From NCBI RefSeq assembly GCF_026191725.2, contig NZ_CP120863.1:2212001-2276000 (forward strand): DNA of 64,000 bases. The letters run 5' to 3'. The stretch comes from Roseibium porphyridii. Its GTDB lineage: Bacteria; Pseudomonadota; Alphaproteobacteria; Rhizobiales; Stappiaceae. This document shows positions 43,247 through 52,001 of this stretch, one piece after another. Under the pieces are notes generated by a model. That model was not told the DNA's origin, did no database searches, and saw only the letters and a program-made list of their open reading frames with translations. A program made the position numbers and the translations under genes. Positions within the stretch are counted from its first letter, which is position 1. Every line of letters starts with the position of its first letter.

Positions 43247-45591
43247 TGGCGGAAATGCTCAATATGCGCAGCCAGGCAGTACTTTACGCGTTCAACAACG
43301 TCGGTCATGAAACGCCGGGGAGAAAGTTTCCCGGCTTCAGGAAACCGACGCAGATCAGAACTTATGCGCTGTCTCCACGCGAGGCCGTGCATTTGAAGAT
43401 GCTTCCCGGTGATCTCCTGTCCGTTGATGGCATTGCTGGTGTCGGTGAACTTCAGATTGTCGCCTTTTCAGGCGACGGCGGCGAGGCGCTTCCTGCACTT
43501 GGGCTCGCTGCTACCTCCGAGCTCGATACTCAAAGTTTTGACAGCGCTGAATTTTGCGGCTGGGTCGCATCAAAAGGGGGTGGAGAGCGACTTTCCTTTG
43601 GTGCCCATCTGCTAAAGGCATCTGTCGAGCCAATAGTCTTGAAAGCGGAGAAGACTGCAGACGTCTGGTTGGTGAGACCTGCAAACACAAATGACCTGAT
43701 CAATGGCACGGCCGGAGGAGTCCTGTCTGTCAGCCACGCGCCTGCGGCTCCATCAGGGCGACCGTTGCCCCTTCCACTTGGCGACATGCGAGAGGAATTC
43801 ACTGTTCAAAGGGGAACAGGTGTTGCCTATGAATTGCGAGAAGGCGAGATCGTTCAGATCATCGACATAGAAGGGCAGCAGTGCTCGGATTTTATGGCGT
43901 TCCGCTCCGATGGGCTTCAAAGCGGTCAGGAGTGGATGATCGACAGCACCGCGACACGCTCGATGGTGAGGCGCTCCTATCCTGAGCCGGGACTGTTTGA
44001 TAAATTCTACGATCGTGAAATGCGCCCCATGCTGAATGTGGTTCAGGATACGTGTGGGCGTCACGATACATTTGGTCTTGCCTGCACAGCGCGCGGCTAC
44101 GAGGAGCGTGGCTTTCCAGGACACGTGAACTGCTCGGACAATATGTCAAATGCGCTTGCGCGGTATGGGGTTGGACGCAGGTCAGCATGGCCAGCCATCA
44201 ATTTCTTCTGGAACACCTGGGTCGACCCGCACCATCACACCATCCAGACGGAAGAGTCGCATTCGCGGCCTGGCGACTATGTCGCCATGAAGGCGATGGC
44301 CGACATGGTCTGCGTGTCTACTGCCTGTCCGGATGACATTGACCCTATCAACGGGTGGAACCCGACTGACATTCACGTGCGTATTTATCGGCCCGATCAA
44401 CCGGTCCGTAGGGCTGTGGCCTATCGCGAAAAGGAAGATGCTCCGATGACAATCAGTCAGAACTCCGCGTTCCATGAGCGGTTGACGAGTCTGACGCAGC
44501 AATTTGCACCTGCAAGAAATCTCTGGGCTCCTGTCAGTTTTCCCTCCTATGGCACACTCGGCGAATACTGGGCCTGCCGGGAAGCGGTCACCGTTCAGGA
44601 CATGAGCGGTTTGCGCAAGTACGACATCATCGGACCGGATGCTGCAAAGCTGATGCAGCTTGCCACCACGCGCAATGTTGAGAAACTCGCGGTTTGGCGG
44701 GCCTATTACACCTTGATGTGTGATGGCAGCGGAACCGTTATCGATGACGGAACACTGCTGCGACTCGGCCCGGAACTGTTCCGCTGGTGCTGTGGATCGG
44801 AGGAAAGTGCCCGCACTCTTGAAGCGTTGGCGCGGGAGAGGGAACTGCATGTGCGCATTCAGGACAATCGCGACGCCTTGCCCAATCTTGCACTGCAAGG
44901 CCCAAAGTCACGCGATTTGTTGCAAAAGATCGTATTCACACAGCCGCATGTGCCTTCGCTGGACCAAATGAAATGGTTCGGTCTGACCGTTGCCCGGTTG
45001 AACGACCGTGAAGGTGCGCCGTTCCTGCTGTCACGCACTGGATACACCGGCGAACTCGGTTACGAAATCTTCTGTGCCAAGTCCGATGCGATTGCAATCT
45101 GGGACGCCGTCATGGCTGCAGGTGAAGAGTTCGGCGTAACTCCGATGGGAACCGCAGCGCTCGAGATTATTCGGATCGAAGCCGGGCTTGCAGCCCGCAA
45201 TGCCGAGTTTGCACCGGGTGTCGATGCCTATGAAGCCGGCTTGGGCTTTGCGGTGGACCTCAAGAAAGAAGACTTCACCGGCAAAGACGCACTTGAAAGA
45301 AATGCCCGTGAACCGCGCCGGGTGCTGAAGGGTCTCCTGATCGACAGCGACGACGTGCCGGCACACGGAGCTCCTGTTTATGCCGGCGAGCGGCAGGTCG
45401 GTGTTGTGACTTCAGCCACGCGATCACCCTCGCTGGAGCGAGCGATCGCGATGGCTCGGATTGCTGTTGAACACGCAGAAACCGGAACAAACCTTGAAAT
45501 CGGGCAGCTTGACGGACGCATGAAACGTCTCGGCGCTGCGGTTTCCGACATCCCCTTCATAGACCCGCAACGAAAGCGGGCACGCGCCTGA
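43246..45591 (+). CDS. DUF1989-GcvT fusion: aminomethyltransferase-like enzyme
   Basis: A 781-residue protein. Residues 180-390 match DUF1989 (urea carboxylase-associated) with VQRGTGVAYELREGEIVQIIDIEGQQCSDFMAF, DTCGRHDTFGLACTARGYEERG and WVDPHHHTIQTEESHSRPGDYV. The first 175 residues resemble a worn second copy (LSPREAVHLKMLPGDLLSVDGIAG). Residues 405-781 are a GcvT-type folate-binding domain (RTGYTGELGYEIFCAKSDA, GTAALEIIRIEAGLAA). It probably moves a one-carbon group to tetrahydrofolate. It leads the ABC transporter unit; ATG at 43255 is an alternative start. Confidence 0.82.
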   Translation: MAEMLNMRSQAVLYAFNNVGHETPGRKFPGFRKPTQIRTYALSPREAVHLKMLPGDLLSVDGIAGVGELQIVAFSGDGGEALPALGLAATSELDTQSFDSAEFCGWVASKGGGERLSFGAHLLKASVEPIVLKAEKTADVWLVRPANTNDLINGTAGGVLSVSHAPAAPSGRPLPLPLGDMREEFTVQRGTGVAYELREGEIVQIIDIEGQQCSDFMAFRSDGLQSGQEWMIDSTATRSMVRRSYPEPGLFDKFYDREMRPMLNVVQDTCGRHDTFGLACTARGYEERGFPGHVNCSDNMSNALARYGVGRRSAWPAINFFWNTWVDPHHHTIQTEESHSRPGDYVAMKAMADMVCVSTACPDDIDPINGWNPTDIHVRIYRPDQPVRRAVAYREKEDAPMTISQNSAFHERLTSLTQQFAPARNLWAPVSFPSYGTLGEYWACREAVTVQDMSGLRKYDIIGPDAAKLMQLATTRNVEKLAVWRAYYTLMCDGSGTVIDDGTLLRLGPELFRWCCGSEESARTLEALARERELHVRIQDNRDALPNLALQGPKSRDLLQKIVFTQPHVPSLDQMKWFGLTVARLNDREGAPFLLSRTGYTGELGYEIFCAKSDAIAIWDAVMAAGEEFGVTPMGTAALEIIRIEAGLAARNAEFAPGVDAYEAGLGFAVDLKKEDFTGKDALERNAREPRRVLKGLLIDSDDVPAHGAPVYAGERQVGVVTSATRSPSLERAIAMARIAVEHAETGTNLEIGQLDGRMKRLGAAVSDIPFIDPQRKRARA

Positions 45592-45624
45592 GAGCGTACA
45601 CAAAACCTACCAGAGGAACGAAAA

Positions 45625-46596
45625 ATGAAATACGGAACGAAATCTTTATTAGCGGCCACACTGATCATGGGTCTCGGCACGTCCGGTGCCTTTTCACAAG
45701 ACAAAGTCATGGTGGGTGAACCCAGCTGGCCTGGGGCCAAAATCATGGCCAACCTGATCGGCCAGGTCATCGAAAAACGGCTTGGTGGTGAGGTCGGTTA
45801 TGCACCGGGCGCCAATGCGGTTATTTTTGCTGCGATGGATGGCGGTCGTGGTGATATCGACGTTCACCCCGACGTCTGGTTGCCGAACCAGTCTTCGTTT
45901 ACAGACGAATATGTCGACCAGAAGGGCACAGTTGCTCTGTCTGCCGGCAGCTATTCCGGCAAAACCGGGTTCTGCACACCGACCTACATGGCGGAAGAGC
46001 ACAACATCAAATCCGTGTTTGATCTTGCCACACCTGACGCACAGGGATTGTTTGACGGTGACGGCGACGGAACCGGCGAAATCTGGGTGGGTGCTTCTGG
46101 TTGGGCGTCGACCAACGTGCACAAGGTCAAGGTGCGGGACTATGGTATTGAGACATTCCTCGCGCCGACAACCGAAGACGAAACTGTCTTTTATGCTCGC
46201 CTGAAAGACGCCGTCGATCAGAAGAAAGGTGTCGTCTTCTATTGCTACAAACCACACTATGTGCACGCACTTTATGACGTCACCATGCTTGAAGAACCTG
46301 AACATGATCCGGAGCAGTTCACGATCATTCAGCCCGACCAGGATGCCGACTGGTACAACAAGTCGAAGATCACGACCGGCGATCTCGTCAAGACCGTCAA
46401 GGTTGCCTATTCAAAGTCCCTCGAGGACAGAAACCCGGCGGCGGCACAGTTCCTTGCCAATATCAGCATGGATGCGGATCACCTGTCGCAACTGACCTAT
46501 GAAGTCGTGGTCAAGGGTGGTGAGATCGATGATGTCGTTGCAGCCTGGATCGATGGGAATGGTGAAGTTGTCGATGGCTGGCTCGGCCTGAACTAA
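45625..46596 (+). CDS. ABC transporter substrate-binding protein, quaternary-amine (ProX/OpuAC) type
   Basis: A 323-residue periplasmic binding protein with signal MKYGTKSLLAATLIMGLGTSGAFS. It shows GEPSWPGAKIMANLIGQVIEKRLGG, DVHPDVWLPNQ, GASGWAS and FYCYKPHYVHALYD; the spaced Trp and Tyr residues suit an aromatic box that binds a quaternary ammonium group. Glycine betaine or a related methylated amine is likely. It follows the fusion enzyme after 33 bases and precedes the ATPase. Confidence 0.88.
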   Translation: MKYGTKSLLAATLIMGLGTSGAFSQDKVMVGEPSWPGAKIMANLIGQVIEKRLGGEVGYAPGANAVIFAAMDGGRGDIDVHPDVWLPNQSSFTDEYVDQKGTVALSAGSYSGKTGFCTPTYMAEEHNIKSVFDLATPDAQGLFDGDGDGTGEIWVGASGWASTNVHKVKVRDYGIETFLAPTTEDETVFYARLKDAVDQKKGVVFYCYKPHYVHALYDVTMLEEPEHDPEQFTIIQPDQDADWYNKSKITTGDLVKTVKVAYSKSLEDRNPAAAQFLANISMDADHLSQLTYEVVVKGGEIDDVVAAWIDGNGEVVDGWLGLN

Positions 46597-46613
46597 CACT
46601 CTCCCAGGTCACG

Positions 46614-46637
46614 CCCCGGTGCCGCTTCGCGCCGGGG
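46614..46637 (+). other. Hairpin between the binding-protein and ATPase genes
   Basis: CCCCGGTGC (46614-46622) pairs with GCGCCGGGG (46629-46637) with one G-T pair; TTTTT follows 14 bases later. Such intercistronic hairpins often leave the binding-protein mRNA more abundant than the rest of a transporter operon. Confidence 0.55.
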
Positions 46638-46669
46638 CTGCGCCTCCTTTTTGGAAAAAGGAGACAGGT

Positions 46670-47719
46670 GTGTCTGACGATATCGCAATCGATGCAAGGT
46701 CTGTGTGGAAAGTGTTTGGGGGTCGGGCAGAGGAAGCTCTGCGCGCCATTCATGCCGAGGGCCTTTCCAAAGCTGAAGTTCTTGAAAAGTATGACTGTGT
46801 GGTCGGTGTCGCTGATGCGACCTTCCAGATTAACCGGGGTGAACTCTTTTGTATCATGGGGTTGTCCGGATCCGGCAAGTCGACCTTGGTGCGCCACGTC
46901 AATCGTCTGCTGGAGCCCACTGCCGGTCACATCCTGGTCAACGGCCAGGACGTTGTTGAGATGAACCCTGTTGAACTTCGCCGGTTGCGAAATCACAGGG
47001 TCGCCATGGTGTTTCAGAATTTCGGGCTGATGCCCCACCGAACCGTGCGTGACAATGTTGCCATGCCTCTGGAAATTCGTGGCACCGGCAAAGCACGGCG
47101 CTGGGAAGAGGCTGACAGGGTTCTGGACCTGGTCGATTTGAGCGGCTGGGAGGACAAGTACGCGCATGAATTATCGGGTGGCATGCAGCAGCGTGTCGGG
47201 CTGGCACGTGCCATTGCCTCCGATCCTGACATTCTCTTGATGGATGAGCCCTTTTCAGCGCTTGATCCTCTCATTCGCAAGCAATTGCAGGATCAGTTCA
47301 TGGAGCTGAGTGCGAAGCTGAACAAAACGACCATGTTCATCACCCACGACCTTGATGAGGCCATTCGCATTGGCAACAGGATTGCCATCATGAAGGACGG
47401 TCAGATTGTCCAGATAGGTACGCCGGAAGATATCATTCTCAATCCGGCTGACGACTACGTCGCTGACTTTGTTGCCGGCATCTCCAAACTCAACATGATT
47501 TTTGCCCACGCGGTCATGAAACCAGTCGCCGAGTTCGAGGCCAAAAACGGTCCGATACCGGAGGGTGCCGGTACGGCGCATCCGGACATGGACTTGAACG
47601 ACCTGATTTCGATCTGCACCGAAGGAGCCGGAGTGGTCCGGGTCAAGGAAAACGGACAGGATCTTGGGGTCATCGACCAGACGGAGCTTCTGCGCGCAAT
47701 CCAAAGCAGTCAGGCATGA
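46670..47719 (+). CDS. ABC transporter ATP-binding protein, quaternary-amine (ProV) type
   Basis: A 349-residue ATPase. Walker A is GLSGSGKSTLVRH, the signature is LSGGMQQRVGLARA, Walker B is ILLMDEPFSALDP, and the switch His is in FITHDLDEAIRIG. An N-terminal extension (EEALRAIHAEGLSKAEVLEKYDCVVGV) and a short C-terminal CBS-like tail are typical of the glycine betaine group. The start is a GTG at 46670 behind AAGGAGA, not the earlier in-frame ATG at 46619. Confidence 0.93.
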   Translation: MSDDIAIDARSVWKVFGGRAEEALRAIHAEGLSKAEVLEKYDCVVGVADATFQINRGELFCIMGLSGSGKSTLVRHVNRLLEPTAGHILVNGQDVVEMNPVELRRLRNHRVAMVFQNFGLMPHRTVRDNVAMPLEIRGTGKARRWEEADRVLDLVDLSGWEDKYAHELSGGMQQRVGLARAIASDPDILLMDEPFSALDPLIRKQLQDQFMELSAKLNKTTMFITHDLDEAIRIGNRIAIMKDGQIVQIGTPEDIILNPADDYVADFVAGISKLNMIFAHAVMKPVAEFEAKNGPIPEGAGTAHPDMDLNDLISICTEGAGVVRVKENGQDLGVIDQTELLRAIQSSQA

Positions 47720-47729
47720 GGGGCATATC

Positions 47730-49250
47730 ATGAGCGTTGTCGATGAAAATGATATCAAGCCTGAAACCGTTGACAGGCTGAACACGTTGATTGCCACATT
47801 CGTTGGCACCGGGCAGGACTATTACCAGCGCACCTTTGCCGTGATGATGAAGGCGCCGGGTTATTGTTTCACCTTGAATTTTGCAGCCGGATTGCTGGGC
47901 CCTATCTGGTTCGGAGCTCGCGGCCTTTGGTCGTGGTTCCTGGGTTTTTTGGTTCTGGAGACCTTTGCATACATTCAAATCGGTCTCGGTCTGTTCGGAG
48001 ATCTGGGTGGGTCACTTAGAGAGCGGGCTGCACAGATTGCGCAGACGTTGGAGTTGCGGCAGCAGCAAATTGCGGCCGCTGAAAAGTCAGGGGCTTCTTC
48101 ACTTGAGAGCCTCAAACGGGCCGCCAGTTCTCTGGAGACGGCTTTGGCGGACGCACAGGCGGCAGCAGCTGCCGCCGACTCCAGCGGTTTGGTTTATCTT
48201 GCTTTCGGTCTCCTTGTACTGATCGGGATCAAGTTCCTGAGCGCGTCTCTGGCAAACTGGACGCTGGAAGAGCAATTCACGCGGTGGCGGTCGGATCAGA
48301 GCGTTGCGAGCGGCTGGTCTGCACAGAGGCTTGCGGTTGCCACTGGACTGACCATTGCCGTCGTCGTGTTGTCGGTGATCAGGTTTGCACAGCCGGACGC
48401 CATCGCAGCCCTTGCCACTTTCCCGACAGATCGCAATTGGCGATTGGGTGTTGGTGATGGTGTGCAGGCGGTGTTTGATTGGACCAAAACCGTTGGAAGG
48501 GGCTTTTTCGACAGTTTGACCTTTGGCATGCGCACGCTGCTCGACGGTATTGAGGTCGTTCTTGTCGGTACGCCTTGGCCGGTTGTTGCCTTGGTCATCA
48601 TCATGCTGGCGTATCTGTCGGCGGGGCCACGGGTCGCAATCTTTACGGGTGCTGCCCTTGCCTATCTCGGGCTGCTCGATTTCTGGGAAAAGGCCATGAC
48701 CACGATCGCGCTTCTCGGCGCGGCAGCCCTGATATCGATCAGTCTTGGCATTCCGCTCGGCATCTATTGTGCGCGCAGGCCCAGGGTTTTCGGTGTCATA
48801 CGCCCGATCCTGGATTTCATGCAGTCCATGCCGTCCTTTGTATATCTGATCCCGGTCGTGGCCTTTATCGGCTCAGGCAAGCCGGCAGGTGTTGTTGCCA
48901 CGATGATCTTCGGGAGCCCGCCTGTTATCCGGTTTACGGTTCTCGGGCTTCAGCAGGTGCCTGAAACGGTGCGTGAAGCTGCACTCGCTTTTGGTGCGAC
49001 CCCGCGCTACCTGCTTTGGCGTGTTGACCTGCCGCTGGCGCGCAGAACGATCATGGCAGGTGTGAATCAGACAATCCTCCTCTCGCTTGCAATGGTCGTC
49101 GTGGCATCGCTGATCGGTGCCAAAGGCCTTGGCGAGGATGTCCTGGAAGCTCTGCAATATGCAGCCGCAGGGCAGGGTATCCTCGCCGGGCTTGCGATCC
49201 TGTTCTGCGCGCTCATCCTCGACCGTATCGTGGTTGGCGGGCGGCACTAG
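47730..49250 (+). CDS. ABC transporter permease, quaternary-amine (ProW) type, with N-terminal extension
   Basis: A 506-residue permease. The C-terminal half is a standard BPD permease (GIPLGIYCARRP, FMQSMPSFVYLIPVVAFIG, the EAA loop REAALAFGATPRYLLWRVDLPLARRTIM). The N-terminal half adds several membrane helices and an Ala/Gln-rich likely coiled coil (about residues 95-145: RAAQIAQTLELRQQQIAAAEK, then SLESLKRAASSLETALADAQAAA). ATG at 47730, 10 bases after the ATPase stop. A terminator follows. Confidence 0.9.
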   Translation: MSVVDENDIKPETVDRLNTLIATFVGTGQDYYQRTFAVMMKAPGYCFTLNFAAGLLGPIWFGARGLWSWFLGFLVLETFAYIQIGLGLFGDLGGSLRERAAQIAQTLELRQQQIAAAEKSGASSLESLKRAASSLETALADAQAAAAAADSSGLVYLAFGLLVLIGIKFLSASLANWTLEEQFTRWRSDQSVASGWSAQRLAVATGLTIAVVVLSVIRFAQPDAIAALATFPTDRNWRLGVGDGVQAVFDWTKTVGRGFFDSLTFGMRTLLDGIEVVLVGTPWPVVALVIIMLAYLSAGPRVAIFTGAALAYLGLLDFWEKAMTTIALLGAAALISISLGIPLGIYCARRPRVFGVIRPILDFMQSMPSFVYLIPVVAFIGSGKPAGVVATMIFGSPPVIRFTVLGLQQVPETVREAALAFGATPRYLLWRVDLPLARRTIMAGVNQTILLSLAMVVVASLIGAKGLGEDVLEALQYAAAGQGILAGLAILFCALILDRIVVGGRH

Positions 49251-49286
49251 GCCGGTGCAGAAGCGCGAAAGGGCGCCAACAAGATT

Positions 49287-49322
49287 TCAGCGAGCGGGCC
49301 ATCTCGCTCGCTGAACTTTTTT
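49287..49322 (+). terminator. Terminator of the ABC transporter unit
   Basis: TCAGCGAGCG (49287-49296) pairs perfectly with CGCTCGCTGA (49305-49314) around an 8-base loop, followed by ACTTTTTT. It is 36 bases beyond the permease stop. Confidence 0.92.
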
Positions 49323-49937
49323 GAGAAGCCGACAGCCCCAATCGATCGCTTGCTGGACACTGTTTCCGGAAGCGTCTCTATGCATGTCTGCGAATGTGCC
49401 TCGGGCCGCCCCAAGAAGAGTAAGCAAGGCAAAGAGCAAACCTCCAGCGCCCCCTACCGAGCGCTGCCGTATGACATTTGCGGGCGAGTTGGCAATGGAG
49501 ATAGGGGAAACCGGGACAAAGCTAGGCACGTGCTTATTTCCCGCATGAAGACTGTTCCAGCTCAGCTGAAGAGTGCGATGGAAGTCGTGATGGCGTTCCC
49601 GACGATTTTTTCCCACCTAGCCTGAGCCTGCGCAGTGCCAATCGAACCGGGCACCTTGGTCCTGATCACGACGATCTCCGAGAGCGACTGCCTTTATTCA
49701 GGCAAAGGTCTGTTAATGTTGATCATCGGTATTTACCACAAGGTTCATTGATACTGGTATTTCTGGCGCCTCTAGACGTATTTTGTTTATCGCTTGAGGC
49801 GACGCAGATACCGTGGAAAACGATCCGCTGTCATTTGCTGCCATATTGCAGCTTTAGCGGTCATTCAAGTTGTGCGTCCGATGCAGCGGGGTTGTTCTCT
49901 CTTGGACAAGTTAGCGTAACAGTTACCTGGTGGGCAC
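49323..49937. other. Long intergenic region without a supported gene
   Basis: 615 bases between the transporter terminator and the next gene. Short overlapping frames exist on both strands but none has a ribosome-binding site, recognisable domain or consistent codon use. The last 100 bases presumably hold the promoter for 49938. It may be the remains of a lost gene. Confidence 0.5.
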
Positions 49938-50717
49938 ATGGTCAAGCTGAGATCCGAGGTCGATCCAATACGTTTGAAGCGCGCCTGGGGCGCGATCGAC
50001 AGCGCGTTTGCGAGGCAAGGTCTTACGCTGCACCGAGGGCACGACTTCGATCAGATTGATAGGATGGCCGAACGCAGTGGACTAAAGATTCTCGAGGCAC
50101 ATTTTTCTCCGCGAACACAGACATTCTCCAGTGGACGGGCGTTCTGGCTCGGGGTGACGGATGTGAAGGACAAACTGGTTGGCAGGGTGTGCGCACGCCT
50201 TGACCAGATCCGACCTCCACAGACGTTGGCGGACTATTGGCGTAAACACTTTTATCGCTGCTTTCCGGCAGAAACCGGCGGTCAGGTCGAACTGGCAGAA
50301 GAACAGCCACGCTTTGCTGAAAAGATCACCGGAGACACGGTCTATATGGGGGGCACTGAAGTGCGTCCTGAATGGCAGAACTCTCATCTCGGCGGCATGC
50401 TGAACCGCATCGCACAGATTGAAGCGCTCGACGAATGGGACGCGGATTTTTACTACGGCTGGATGGAAAAGCGCGTTTTCAAGGACGGTTTTCTAAGGTC
50501 GTGTGGCTTCACGCGCCTGCATGCAAATGCGGTGCGCTGGCAGGCTGGTGGACCCATCCCGATTGATAACGACCTATACCTGGCCGGAAACGAGCGTGAT
50601 GATGTTCTGGATATGATAGACCAGATCCTGAGTGCTCCTCCAAAAGCCATAGAAGACAGAATATCCGCTCAAAACCTCCCGGCGTCTGAAACTTCAAAAC
50701 CAGCCGCTCAAGAGTAA
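49938..50717 (+). CDS. Hypothetical GNAT-like protein
   Basis: A 259-residue soluble protein. The central part (ITGDTVYMGGTEVRPEWQNSHLGGMLNRIAQIEALDEWDADFYYGWM followed by FLRSCGFTR) resembles the acetyl-CoA-binding region of GNAT acyltransferases, but no exact family is recognised. The last 209 bases overlap a leftward frame. Its C-terminal tail (SAQNLPASETSKPAAQE) looks disordered. Function unknown. Confidence 0.6.
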   Translation: MVKLRSEVDPIRLKRAWGAIDSAFARQGLTLHRGHDFDQIDRMAERSGLKILEAHFSPRTQTFSSGRAFWLGVTDVKDKLVGRVCARLDQIRPPQTLADYWRKHFYRCFPAETGGQVELAEEQPRFAEKITGDTVYMGGTEVRPEWQNSHLGGMLNRIAQIEALDEWDADFYYGWMEKRVFKDGFLRSCGFTRLHANAVRWQAGGPIPIDNDLYLAGNERDDVLDMIDQILSAPPKAIEDRISAQNLPASETSKPAAQE

Positions 50718-51087
50718 GGTCGGGTGTGCCTTCGCCCATCATGTCACCGGTGCGCTGAATGTCGTACCAGGGCTCTCCACGGATGGCCGCGTGATACCCT
50801 GGTGCCACTTTCCGGCGGTAATCCAGCGGCAAGGATGTTGGTTGGTCAGACGGCGGCAGGTAGTTCCGGAATGTCGAGTCTTTTCCGATGAGTGTAACTG
50901 GCGGCACGTCGTCGGGAACCAGGTCCGGACGGAACAGCATCAGCTTCTTGGACAGGTGCGTGACCTGGCTGTCTTGCAGGTAGAAACCTTCGTTCTGACG
51001 CCAGAACTTGTAGAGAAACTGCGCTTCGTCACCGGCGGCGCCGCTTTCGACCCGGTCCAGTGATAGCTTCTTAACAAAGGAATTCAT
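50509..51087 (-). CDS. Hypothetical PAS-like protein
   Basis: A 192-residue protein from the ATG at 51087. The segment GYHAAIRGEPWYDIQRTGDMMGEGTPDLTLERLVLKFQTPGGFERIFCLLWLLEE resembles a short PAS-type sensor fold. No output domain follows. The last third overlaps the rightward GNAT-like gene by 209 bases, so one of the two C-termini may be non-native. It is the last gene of a three-gene leftward unit behind an HTH gene. The family call is weak. Confidence 0.5.
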   Translation of the reverse strand: MNSFVKKLSLDRVESGAAGDEAQFLYKFWRQNEGFYLQDSQVTHLSKKLMLFRPDLVPDDVPPVTLIGKDSTFRNYLPPSDQPTSLPLDYRRKVAPGYHAAIRGEPWYDIQRTGDMMGEGTPDLTLERLVLKFQTPGGFERIFCLLWLLEEHSGSGLSYPEHHHARFRPGIGRYQSGWVHQPASAPHLHAGA

Positions 51088-51334
51088 GTTCTCCGCCCTC
51101 GTTAAAAGGCAAGGTTGGCCGATAGCCGTTTTCGATCGCATGTTCGAATATTTCACGTTCCGCCAGTTCCGCCAGGTGCCGGCGTTCACTGTCACTCAGG
51201 TCTGTGACCTTGTCGTGATCGAATTCGTTCATGCAGTAAAAGTCCAGGATGTAAAGACAGTCATACTGGGCTGCGATGTGAAAGAGCTGCAGGAATGTCA
51301 ATTGCTCCGCAGTGAAGTCTGCGTTGTTGTTCAT
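51071..51334 (-). CDS. Hypothetical small acidic protein
   Basis: An 87-residue soluble protein rich in Glu, His and Asp (FTAEQLTFLQLFHIAAQYDCLYILDFYCMNEFDHDKVTDLSDSERRHLAELAEREIFEHA), largely helical. It overlaps its upstream neighbour by four bases and the downstream gene by 17 bases, a tightly packed unit. No family recognised. Confidence 0.55.
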   Translation of the reverse strand: MNNNADFTAEQLTFLQLFHIAAQYDCLYILDFYCMNEFDHDKVTDLSDSERRHLAELAEREIFEHAIENGYRPTLPFNEGGEHEFLC

Positions 51335-51795
51335 GTAAGGTCCTTAATCTCCAAGGCCTCGGGTGTGCCCTGGACAGTCTTTAGAATGTGAAATGTCTGC
51401 TCCAGTCGCTCAAACGCATTTGCGCGCAAGGCTGCCGGCTTTCTGTTCTCCAGATCGCAGACACGGTCATATGCAAAATCAAATAGCTTCTTTGTATCTG
51501 TTGGGCGCGCAGGCCTGTCGGAATTGTCGTTCAACGGTATTGATGCGCTGTCAGCTGACCTGACAGTATTGGGAAGTGGAATGCCAAGTCCCTGATGTAA
51601 CAGAAGCAGTTCGACCGCCTGCAAACGCTGATGGCCGTTTTTCAACTTCCACAGTTTCGAACTGCTTATCCCAAGTAGGGCATTGATTTCCTTATCGGAA
51701 TGTTCGGCCAAAATATCCAGAAACCAGTCGTGGACCAGCTTTTCCAGGTTTTGGACTTCCTCGGATTCAAGGTTTGTCTCAACTTGAAGCGACAC
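51331..51795 (-). CDS. Hypothetical HTH-domain protein
   Basis: About 154 residues from a GTG at 51795 (AGGA upstream); the frame extends to 51861. The middle segment DKEINALLGISSSKLWKLKNGHQRLQAVELLLLHQGLGIPLP looks like an XRE-type helix-turn-helix, followed by a basic and helical C-terminus. It heads a three-gene unit with overlapping ends and probably regulates it. No family beyond HTH is recognised. Confidence 0.55.
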   Translation of the reverse strand: MSLQVETNLESEEVQNLEKLVHDWFLDILAEHSDKEINALLGISSSKLWKLKNGHQRLQAVELLLLHQGLGIPLPNTVRSADSASIPLNDNSDRPARPTDTKKLFDFAYDRVCDLENRKPAALRANAFERLEQTFHILKTVQGTPEALEIKDLT

Positions 51796-52001
51796 GTGCG
51801 AGTTCCTGCATCTAGAATCGATGTTTCGATTTTGGTCAAATTTTGTCCAAAATAGACACAAGTTTTCAGAAAAAGCAACGCAACGTTTCTGTGATCGTGA
51901 CTTAGAGTTTGATCCGAAGCATCAAGGATTTTCGACCGGACACTCTTTTCAAGGCAAGGTTCGAGTTGAGACTTGCCAACTTTAAACGGCATTCTTGTTG
52001 T

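Noticed and set aside
46614..46637. Hairpin between the binding-protein and ATPase genes as a full terminator
   Set aside because: The T run is 14 bases from the stem and the ATPase and permease follow in the same unit, so a complete stop is unlikely.
49321..49625. Short frames at 49321-49548, 49350-49625 and leftward 49287-49616
   Set aside because: They overlap each other, lack ribosome-binding sites and resemble no known protein.
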